This document shows positions 55,640 to 64,000 of a stretch of 64,000 bases of DNA, in pieces (positions within the stretch are counted from its first letter, which is position 1; every line of letters begins with the position of its first letter). The position numbers and the translations under genes were made by a program. Below the pieces are notes generated by a model. The model did no database searches and was not told the DNA's origin. It saw only the letters and a program-made list of their open reading frames with translations. Source of the stretch: Hyparrhenia diplandra (Eukaryota; Streptophyta; Magnoliopsida; Poales; Poaceae); contig JADLZK010002560.1 of NCBI GenBank assembly GCA_015847255.1, positions 264,558 to 328,557 on the forward strand, read 5' to 3'.

Positions 55640-58280
55640 CACTGGGCACCAAAACCAAAACGAGAACCGAAAACTAATCGAGAACTAAACCGAACTAACC
55701 AAAACCGACGGGGTTCCAATTTGGTTCCTCAGAGGAAACGAAATTATTTCTCGTTAATTGTTCGTGCCTTGGGTCACCGAATTGACCCAAAATAATGTAA
55801 ATTGCTAAGGCCCACAGAATACAAGAGCTTTATTGCATATGAGACATGACATGGAGTCATGTGACCAAGATGGTGAAGATCAAGATGAGGCTTGGCTTGA
55901 TGGACCTAAGCATAAGTGTAAAAGGCAAGTCAAGGCTTTGAAGTCATGGACCGCGAGGCGGTGAAGCTTGAGTAAAGACTTGGCACCGACGGACCGCCGC
56001 AACGGTGAAGAGCAAGCGGAGGTCAAGATCGATGGACCAAGAGGGTCATGTGATGATATGGAGTGGATCATATCATTCTTGTGTTGATGCATGTGTTGCA
56101 TTGGCACTTAGAGGAGATGGAGCGTAATGGAAATGCACAAGGTCAAGGTATAACCTAGGCATTTTATTTCGCCGGGTCATGGGGAGATTAGAGAAGTTTA
56201 TGACCGGGTTTAGGATAGATGATCAGATTATCAAGAGGGGCGACCTTGTTTGCATATCGGTCCATCTAGTGCCACTTCAGCGATCTAACTTTGCGATGTG
56301 TTAGGATTGAGTGGCGCTGAGAGCTAACCCCTTCCTTTGAAAATGATTATGAAAATACTAACACGATGCACATGGAGATGTACACTTGGTGGCGGGCATA
56401 TTTTGCAAAAAAGCCGGTGGTGTTTGTAAGGTTGAGATGGGTTTGGGTACCCTCGTGATTTACGTTTTTGAGAAAAAATGAAATGCTTATTTTCTATTGC
56501 ACCGTATACAAGTTAGTTGGACAAAACATGCTATCTCTAGAGCACAAGTTGGTACACTTGTTGGCTAGCATGTATGAGCAAAGGTGGAGAAGTTTGCGTT
56601 GATTACCGGGTCAAAACGAGGTTTTACAGCATCGGACGCCAAAGGTGTTGTGAGTGTCGGATGCCGGGCCGAAGGCCCGACGGTTATGTTGGGCGAGGCG
56701 GAGCGGCTGCCCCGAAGCGCCCGGCAGGTGACGCCGATCGACGCCGGGCGTCCCCCGGTCCAAGGTCCGGGCAGGTATGGTGGTGGCGCGTTTATCGCGA
56801 TCCTCGACCGGGCCCGACGCCGAGGGAGTTGATCCGACGGCGGGTCGGTATCGATGGGACGCCGCCCGCGCGTGCGGTAATCGAAAGTGTGTTTTTAACG
56901 CTAGTGACACGTGGTGGCTTGTGGGAGCGCCGGACGCCACCGGCAAGCTGGGCCCGTGGTGTCCTTTGGCACGCCCCGATGCTTATGCGCTTTTGGCACT
57001 CCATGAGGCAACGACTCTATTTGGCTTGGGGGCTATAAATAGAGGTTGTGGTCGACCTGGCAGGTGTGCCGAGCACCTGGGACTTTATGTCCATGCTTGA
57101 GAGTGCTAGAGATTCCTCCCACTCACATATGCTTTTTGATAGTATTCATCCGATTGTGTGAGAGATCGATTTTAGGCGCTATGCTGAAAGATCGCATTCG
57201 TGGCACTAGGTGATCGTGTTGCAAGCCGGAGCACTTGTTTCTCTTTTGGAGGTTGCCACCTACTAAAACGGCTTGGTGGTAAGAGACCGCTGAAGCACGC
57301 AACGGAGCTTGTGCGGTGCTCGAGGAGGATTTGTGAGAGGTTTGTGCTCACCTCACGAGGATCGCGGAAGAGCAACACCACTGAGCGTGTCTTTGAGCTA
57401 CCACCCTTGTGAGTGGTGTCTTGGAGAGCCTTGAGGGGCCAACTAGTAGAGAGCCGCATAGTCTAAGAACCATCGGTGTTGGTCGACACAAAGAGGAGTA
57501 GGGAGAAGTTGGCAAGCTTCCCGAGACCTCGTGAAAATCACCTGTCATCTTGTGTCCACACTTCGTGGTGGTTTGCATTCTCTTGATCACAAGCTTTATT
57601 CTTACATTCATATATATATCTTGTTCTTGTGATTGAGTAGTAGCTCTTGCAATTAGTAGTTTGTGTAGCTTGTAGTGTTGATTGTAACTCTCTTTTGCTT
57701 GTGTAGCTTGTTTGGTTACTTTGCTTTTAGTTTGTGCAGCTAAATATTTTGAGCCCTTGGGTTAGGCGTATGTCATCTTGTTCATTGTGCATCTAGTGAG
57801 TTTAGGTTGGCTTTTTTCGCTTTTGCTCATTAGAATTGTGTAGAGCCTCATAATTGCTTGAAGTACTAGTGCATAGGTTTGTGTGACCTTGTAATAGAAT
57901 TGGTTAGAGCTCAAGCCAGACCTCGGGCCACCTCATTTACCTTGTGTATAATCTTTTATAAGGAGATTTAGAGTCTTAGTTAGAGCGTGAAATCTTGCTG
58001 CCGGTAATACATTCCGCAATATATTTGTTTAGTCGGGTTCCGGATTAGTTTTAGAAAGGACTATTCACCCCCTCTAATCCCTCATCTCGATCTTACACGG
58101 CAAAGATCGCACTAAATTGGTTTCTTCGGTAGAACCAGAACCAAACTGAAAATAACCGAAACCGATTCGGTTGGTTCTCAGTTTTTTTAGGAGAACCGAT
58201 CGGTTCTACTTTCTCATGGAACCGAATTTGTGTCAAATCCGAGGAACCGAACTGACTGGTTTCAGTTAACCGAATGCCCA
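55640..58280. mobile_element. hAT-like element split by a Copia-type LTR
   Basis: Both arms are packed with AACCGA/TCGGTT and GAACCG/CGGTTC motifs (55650-55790 and 58130-58270). Ends resemble CTGGGCACCAAAACC and, reversed, CTGGGCATTCGGTT. No matching 8 bp duplication was found. The middle is occupied by an LTR. Confidence 0.4.
55793..58097 (+). mobile_element. Copia-type LTR (solo or truncated)
   Basis: About 2.3 kb ending TTTTAGAAAGGACTATTCAC, CCCCTCTAAT, CTCGATCTTACA, the typical 3' end of a class of grass Copia LTRs. The left limit (TGTAAATTGC) is tentative because no 5 bp duplication matches. It contains GC-rich frames at 56574-57100 that are not recognised as proteins. Confidence 0.5.
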
Positions 58281-58381
58281 GGCGCGCGAAGCGGAGGGAT
58301 TGGCGTGCATCCCAGCTGTCCGTGGGCCAGCCTGGCCTGGCCCGGTTAATGAACCCGTCGTCGAGAGCCGGTGCCACTGGC

Positions 58382-58439
58382 CGCTGCCCCTTCTGCTTTT
58401 TTTTTTTTTTTTTTTTTTGAGCAAACGCTGCCCTTCTGC
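58382..58439 (-). repeat. Minimal retroposon insertion (T22 plus GAGCAAA)
   Basis: CGCTGCCCCTTCTGC (58382-58396) and CGCTGCCCTTCTGC (58426-58439) flank T22-GAGCAAA. On the minus strand this is TTTGCTC plus A22: a poly(A) tail with only seven bases of template. Confidence 0.65.
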
Positions 58440-58619
58440 TGGGTCAAATTCACATTTTGCATTACATTGCCTGACCCCTCTTAGCACCGTGCGGCAAGGC
58501 CCATTGGCCAACCTCGTCGTTGGGAGACACAAGTGCTGGTGCGGGCGGCCTGTATGGTGCAGCGGGGCCCAGATGCCCTTTTTGCTAATTTTGTGTGGAC
58601 GGCGTGACCTGTTGCTGTA

Positions 58620-58673
58620 TGTATGGAGCACATACATTCTGCTCAAAAAAAAAAAATGTATGGAGCACATACA
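58620..58673 (+). repeat. Minimal retroposon insertion (TTCTGCTC plus A12)
   Basis: A perfect 17 bp duplication TGTATGGAGCACATACA (58620-58636 and 58657-58673) encloses TTCTGCTC and A12. The TGCTC before the tail matches the neighbouring insertion at 58397-58425. Confidence 0.75.
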
Positions 58674-58699
58674 CAGTAGGACCATGTACGTTGATTCTT

Positions 58700-59290
58700 G
58701 AAGTGCACTTTAATTTATGAATATAAATAAATATGATTTATCCGATCTCTGAATATATGTAATTCAAATGATATCTCCGTTTTGCTCGTCTTGTTGAGAT
58801 CTTAGTGATGGTGCACTTAAAATATCCATTTAAGACGGTTGTGCAGCATCCAATATTTTAATTTTAATACATATTCTTGTCTAGTTTTCATGGAGTTGTA
58901 TATGTATTATATATTATTACGGTTTGATGCACAGTTTGAGCATATCATGCAAAATAAAGAGAAACACCTAAACTCGTGAAAAATGGTTAACTCAAAGCCC
59001 CCTATCTACCCGTTTAGGTGTTTGTTTTCATGTAAAGTTGACGATAAAAAGTGACAGTTAAGCACCAAGTCAACATCATCAGTGAAACCCACTAATCATC
59101 TCTTCGTAGCCTTGTTGAACATTCCCTTAAAACCTCTTAAAAATCTCACAGGCTCGACATACCAAAATTAAAACATCATAAGTACTGGTTTGCCTTATTT
59201 TTTCCATTATAGATGATCCATGCTATAACCTATGCTGAATATTACCGAAGACCAATAACAACTTAAAAGCAAGATGCTAATTCCAATTAC
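58700..59290. other. Intergenic AT-rich DNA
   Basis: No gene or clear repeat. Confidence 0.4.
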
Positions 59291-59299
59291 TTCAGAGTA

Positions 59300-60680
59300 G
59301 AACATATTCTTAGGGGCAGCTTAGATGCTCTGTAGGGGCGTATTTCCAACCGCCTCTTCGGCAGGTGTTTCTACAAATCAAGAATTTGTTGGGATGTATT
59401 CTAGCCACCCCCTACAAGGGCGGTTGGATAACCCATGACCTCTCCCTCAGCATGTTTCATACTCTACCACTATACCCCTTTTGTCTCAGGAGTTATTTGG
59501 GTTCCCACATATTATACAAAAACCAGTACAAATTAGTTGTTTAAGGTCAGAATGAATGCAAATAAAAAGTTATCAACTATAAAGTTTCATAACATTTTGA
59601 GATCAACAAAGTCTCAGATAAGAAGTTTCTCCATTCGTGGTCATTTACAAAAATTTCAATTTGCGTATATTCAAACATAGTTTTGCATAACAAGATGATT
59701 TGAAATCAAAATGCTCAACTACAAAATTTCATACCTTCCACAAGATCTACAATGTTTATTTTGGATGTTTCTACATCATAGGTCGTTTGATCATATTTCA
59801 AAATTTAAAAATTTAGATGTAGTTTTGCATGACAAGATGACTTCAAATGAAAAACTTGTCAACTACAAAGTTTCATATCTTATCGTGATCTACAATGTTT
59901 GTTTTTGTTATTTTTCATCCATCATAGTGGTAGTAACATCGCTTTATAAATCTTATGTATCTATCTAGTAGTTTCATAAACTATACGAGAAATATGTAGA
60001 TTTTCAGGAACAATGTTAATATCACTTTATCAAAATGAACAAATGACCAAAAGTAAAAATTGTAGATCTTGATGAGTTATACAAGTTCTATGTTTATGAC
60101 TTTTTCAAATGAAATCATTTAGTGTTCAAATGACATTTGTAGTTTCCATTTTTAAATTCAAAATTTTTAATGGTCACAAGAAAATATGAGTAAAATAATG
60201 AAAATAAGGTCACAATAACTTGATAGACCATGATATTAGAAAGTTTTAGAAAAAATATTGCATTTGGAGTGTTATGAGAGAGAGAAAACTTGTTACAAAT
60301 TTTAGCCAGATTAGAGAAATAAGTGTTCTTCAACAATTTAAATTTCATTTGGAACATCATTTTAAAGCATCAAATGATTTCAAATAGAAAAGTTGTTAAC
60401 AATAAAAGTTTTATTAATTTTCAAGTACTACAAGTTTTATTTTGGTCATCTATCCATCCAAGTTGTTTTAAACAAAAATTTAATTTTAGCACTTCATTTC
60501 AAATATTTGGAATCTATCTCAGTAGGTCTAAATGATATATATAGGGTGTTGGATATTACGCTCTACAGTCAGAAGCCATTTGTAGAGGCGTAGTCAGAAT
60601 AAAAACCGCTCTCAAATAGATTTGCAAGTGCTCTGCACCGGTGGGTCCCGAAACACCCACGTAGGGACTAGCGTAATTGA
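59300..60680. mobile_element. Repeat-rich non-autonomous DNA transposon
   Basis: End regions share GTAGGGGCG/CGCCTC motifs (59330-59430 and 60555-60680 in inverse). The interior repeats the phrase TCAACTACAAAxTTTCATA...GATCTACAATGTTT at about 59713 and 59857, with weaker copies near 59570 and 60390. Such repeats are usual in grass CACTA or Mutator-like derivatives. Confidence 0.45.
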
Positions 60681-60739
60681 GCCGCTTCTACAAAATAAAA
60701 GCCCCTCGTTCCTCACAAATTGTTTGTCATGTATTGTTC

Positions 60740-61010
60740 TTATGATGATCTTGGTCCATTCTATATATAATGTGTATCTTAAATACTTGGAAGTATATGA
60801 CTTTGTGAATGACTGTATTGGTTCCACAATTGTATTCTCGTGGGAATAGAATTTGACTTCTATTTCATAGAAACAATTGAAATGGGTGTGTGCACATGGA
60901 CATAAGGCATAGCGACTCATATATGAATTAGCAAAGATCCAACTAGGGCTGGTTGGCTCAACCAGTGTGCGCAAGGGAAAGCTGCGCAATCACGCCAATG
61001 TTTCTAATCC
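60740..61010 (-). repeat. Inverted segmental duplication, copy 2, outer block
   Basis: Counterpart of 28620-28850. On the minus strand a short open frame reads EVKFYSHENTIVEPIQSF; copy 1 has EVKFYSDENTIVAQYIHSL. It is not recognised as a protein. Confidence 0.65.
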
Positions 61011-61302
61011 ACACGCAATCTACAAATTTTGATAAATTGTCCAGAAAAAGAAAGGATTCAAAACAAAAAGTTAGAAAGGAAAAACATTTTTATTAATTGA
61101 CATATAGATAATGGATAGTTAATATCCGACTTCACCGATGTACAGTAGAGTCAGACTATTAATATTATAGAGTTGGGGCACCCAAACAGACCAACCGAGT
61201 TCTTGGAAGCAAACTCAAAGCTCAAGATGACACATGAAAGTTTAGACTAACCAAAAGACCAAATATGACGACTAGTAAATAACCATCCATTGATTTGAAG
61301 AA

Positions 61303-61416
61303 CTACAAGGTAGACTCCTCAAGGACGCTACATGTATGGCTGAGTACAGCCCTTCGCTCCTCATGGCACTGTAACTGCTCCACAACCGAGACCACGCGCT
61401 CCTGAAGAATTAATAT
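61303..61416 (-). pseudogene. Unidentified 38-codon terminal exon (copy 2)
   Basis: After the acceptor TCTTTGCAG the frame reads ILILQERVVSVVEQLQCHEE and RRAVLSHTCSVLEESTL, ending TAG, 114 bp in phase 0. The heptad-like hydrophobic spacing suggests a helix. The counterpart at 28203-28316 is frameshifted and has lost the stop. No upstream exons were found in either copy, so what remains is a gene end of unknown identity. It could be real coding or coincidence of an acceptor with an open frame. Confidence 0.45.
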
Positions 61417-61439
61417 CTGCAAAGAAAGATTTAGGTGTA

Positions 61440-61910
61440 TATTTATCAAAAATAACTTCATCTCTTATAAGCTACATTGATCAACATATATTGATTCCGC
61501 TGTAGTTAGTAAAAACAAATTTGGTTTGGTCCTCCCAATTTACTCCATGTGAAAAACATTGCACATGCTATTGGCTCAGTATCCCAAACAACAATTGCAC
61601 AGCTCGCCACATGAAATTAATGTGTGCAGCGTTGATATGTTGAAAATGACTCTGGTTTATGACAACCATTAATTCATATATTCTTTTTGATAAGATTGTC
61701 TCTAGTTAAGATATCACCTTTTTCAAATATCGCATGAAGATTTTAATCTTGGTTGGTAAATCAGCAAGTCAAATTGGTTTGAAAAGTTTTTAAAAGTTTG
61801 AACATATTAGTTTGGGAACATTAAATTTGTGCTAAATTATACTAACTTGAATATGTAAATATTTAAACTGGTTGTGTTATTTACGTGTTTCTATTCATAA
61901 CCTAAAATTA
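61440..61910. other. DNA present only in copy 2
   Basis: About 440 bp between matching flanks (ATGAATA and ATCAATATATGTTG) is absent from copy 1 near 28110. AT-rich, no gene. Confidence 0.5.
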
Positions 61911-61914
61911 AAAA

Positions 61915-62130
61915 TATTGGGGCGTGATACTAGTTCGCCCTCACCAGGACTTAGCTCATGTGAAAGGTATGGAGCAAACCAAACCACATCAATATAACAC
62001 TATCAAGGAGTAAGGAAAGTTTGATGAGAGACCAACCATGGTTTGCTACGTTGCCACAAGGATGGCCACAAGTCACAAGATGAAGAATTGAGTGGAGTAA
62101 AGAAGAAAGAGATATGTCTGGATGATATTT
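61915..62130 (+). pseudogene. Copia-like gag fragment beside copy 2
   Basis: Matches the reverse complement of 27880-28080: CCATGGTTTGCTACGTTGCC, CACAAGGATGGCCACAAGT. The knuckle is damaged (MVCYVATRMATSHK). Only about 215 bp of the element remain here. Confidence 0.6.
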
Positions 62131-62686
62131 ACGGTATCATTGTTTGTAAACATTTGTTATCGTTATGGTGGAGTAAACACAGCTATTGAAAAATATTTGG
62201 AGTAAAGATGATAGTTTGTATAAGACCATTATTTGTTATCATTGTTAGTAGCAATGTCGTCATTCTCATGGTAACTTAAACCATATGTGTATCTTAAGTG
62301 AACTAGAATTATTTATTTGTTATTTACAATACTATATATGCTACTGCGGCGATTATGAAGAATTGCGTAGTGGATAGCGGGCCTGCTAACTTAAATAGAG
62401 GCCGCTTAGTTCCAACTTGTTTTATAGGCGGTAGCAGTAGGGAGACCAGCTAGTACTATTACAGTGTGTCACTTTGCTACGCCTCGGAGCACGTACGTTA
62501 ACTAGTATATATAACTGTCAATCTGAGTTGAAGAAATATGTATGGCCATTGTACATACGGAATATGTTAACGCAACGATCCTCCGATGCGTAAGTGAGAG
62601 AAAACTGTTTTTGCAGTTTAACACTGCTGCTATAAATATAGCTACACTGTAGAATTGTGGGCAATACATATATATACCTTGTTTAC

Positions 62687-63734
62687 TCATGGTGCAAGCA
62701 GCGTCAAAAATTCCACCAAATATGAGTCCTCCGACGCTTATTTGATGCAAACCTGCAAAGTGAGAATCCAAATGAACATTCTTTTAAAGTCTTCAGTTGG
62801 TAAACAAACCAACCAGGCGTCATTGTTTTGAGGTGACTATGGTTCTGAGTATAAGTCGTTTAGTTTGTAGAGCTACGTAACTTTTTGTTATGCACCTAGA
62901 AAGGCAATACAAAACTAATAATTTGGAACCGGCGGAATAGAGATCAGCAAGGATTCCAGTCCGAAGGAACATATACTCGTGTGGCAATCCGATCTTTTGG
63001 ATAAATCGACACTTGAAATCTGCCACCTATATGTCCAGCTGCGGCTGCCAGAAAAGCGATAGTATGGCCATGCTGTTCCACATATTTGAGGTAAGCAGTC
63101 AATAATCTAATGCGAACATGTATATTGCTAATAACAACGTCAGATTACTAGGCACTTCAACCAAGGTGAGCATTGTAGCCACTGAGTGCTAAGCTGCCAA
63201 TACATGCAGCGCCAGCCACTAAGCCAATGACTGGTAGTATCTCCTCGAAAAGTTATGGCTGTGCTCTTTAACTCCTGCTTTGAGGTCGTCTTTTTCTTGT
63301 CCTGAAATGCAACAAATGTACACAACAAAATGACAAGATCACAATGGTCAAAGTTGATCTCCAATTGGATACGCAAAACAAATATAAAATTAGCATAATA
63401 AATGAATACCTGATGTGCGTATATGGTGCTTCATAAAACCAGTGTCCAGCACATGCAAGCAAAATACATTGGAAGGGAGGATCGGGATAATCCAAGCTTT
63501 GTTTCTTAATAGTAGCCGATCCTAGGGAGAACGCCCTAGCCCAAGGTGTAGAAGCCAAGATAGGCGAGGGCATGTTATATATCATAAAGTGTCAATAGAT
63601 TAGTGGACTCTACAGAGGGTAATAATTTACTTCAGTCTTCTATCCTTGTATTTCATGCATACCCAGGAGGTGAGCCTTTTCATCAAGGGATAAAGAGAAA
63701 AACAGAGCAAAGCCAAGAAGCTCCAAGAATAAAG
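62687..63734 (-). pseudogene. PPT1: 4-hydroxybenzoate polyprenyltransferase copy 2, exons 4-8, heavily damaged
   Basis: Minus-strand remnants: exon 4 63663-63734, exon 5 about 63410-63571, exon 6 63162-63301, exon 7 62977-63072 and exon 8 about 62687-62752. Recognisable pieces include YPLMKRL in exon 4, LACAGHWF in exon 5, GLIFGG-coding DNA in exon 8 and AAAAGHI in exon 7. Lesions: exon 4 is 72 bp instead of 70; the exon 5 acceptor AACAG has become AACATG; exon 5 has two extra bases before the TIYAH segment; exon 6 is 140 bp instead of 136; exon 8 has lost bases after SNK. Exons 1-3, if present, lie beyond 64000. It is non-functional as seen. Confidence 0.8.
62817..62942. mobile_element. Worn MITE in intron 7 of copy 2
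   Basis: AATAATTTGGAACCGGCGG and TGACTATGGTTCTGAGTATA correspond to the two arms of the MITE at 20670-20803, in the same intron. The hairpin is much eroded. Confidence 0.6.
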
Positions 63735-64000
63735 CTATAAGACGAAAATAACAAACAGTACTAGATAAATATTGCTATATATATATTAGCAAGGGAAAGT
63801 ACAAACTCATATATAATCTGAGGCAACTACCACTAGAGAATTATTTAGAGATAAAAGATGGGCTTATTTGAAACATAGGCTAAGGTTTCCTACTCGTCCA
63901 TAATGTTTGGGTGAATGAGTCAATATTTGGCTATATTGCATCTATTCTTGCATCCAAACAGATTCAGCTTCATTTGAAAGTCCATTAAGACTAGTAATTA
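63735..64000 (-). repeat. Segmental duplication, copy 2, intron 3 flank to window end
   Basis: The reverse complement matches 19640-19898: TTAATGGACTTTCAAAT, ACGAGTAG, CTCTAGTGGTAGTTGCC against GTCTAGTGGTAGCTC. The duplication runs past the window edge. Confidence 0.7.

Noticed and set aside
56574..57100. 154-, 107- and 111-codon frames
   Set aside because: They overlap on both strands within a Copia-type LTR; no family match.
55632..58288. An 8 bp duplication for the second hAT-like element
   Set aside because: CGACGCCA and GCGCGCGA agree at only four of eight positions.
1..64000. tRNA, rRNA or obvious microRNA genes
   Set aside because: No cloverleaf, rRNA core or stand-alone precursor was recognised; the hairpins seen belong to MITEs.

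Overview
This is nuclear DNA from a grass (Poaceae), most likely Oryza or a close relative. The evidence is the transposon repertoire: Stowaway MITEs with the CTCCCTCCGT terminus, a CACTA end followed by TTTTGCCGAGGG motifs, Helitrons ending in TTGC...GGGC...CTAG, and grass-type gag relics. It is also shown by spliced plant genes with GC-rich first exons and AT-rich introns. Assignment to Oryza is inference. There is no sign of prokaryotic or organellar sequence, and no rRNA, tRNA or CRISPR was seen. Exon calls rest on splice sites, codon-phase arithmetic and remembered family patterns, because no search could be run.

Only two recognisable host genes are present, and both look broken. (1) A COQ2/PPT1-type 4-hydroxybenzoate polyprenyltransferase lies on the + strand in eight exons over about 19 kb (1759-20971). 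Its introns are swollen by transposons, and its frame is upset by three single-base indels. A second, more decayed copy of exons 4-8 lies inverted at 62687-63734 and runs off the right edge. The two copies share flanking DNA in the same order: an intronic MITE, a gag fragment, an unidentified 38-codon terminal exon and a further block. They are therefore an inverted segmental duplication about 43 kb apart. (2) An FAD-dependent monooxygenase pseudogene lies on the - strand (32229-34313). Its 5' end was tandemly duplicated upstream.

The rest is nested transposable elements. 1-900: Ty3/gypsy gag relic. 4817-5083 and 9955-10201: Stowaway MITEs. 6075-9309 (+) and 14875-18427 (-): two short LTR elements of one family, with solo LTRs at 11112-11605 and 28913-29487, each with target-site duplications. 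21790-28080: degenerate Copia-like material with a palindromic MITE. 35022-41443: a Helitron containing a second Helitron (35336-39421) that carries an exon of an NAD(P)-binding protein. 42304: an isolated CACTA end. 43909-55352: a CACTA element with GGA duplications, holding a decayed hAT transposon (43935-49210) that is itself split by an LTR insertion (45060-46518), plus a 4.75 kb LTR-like insertion (49699-54450). 55640-58280: a hAT-like element split by a Copia-type LTR. 58380-58675: two minimal poly(A) retroposon insertions. 59300-60680: a repeat-rich DNA transposon.

No functional pathway links the genes. The value of the window is as a datable stack of insertions in which several events can be ordered, because paralogous empty sites or interrupted reading frames are preserved.
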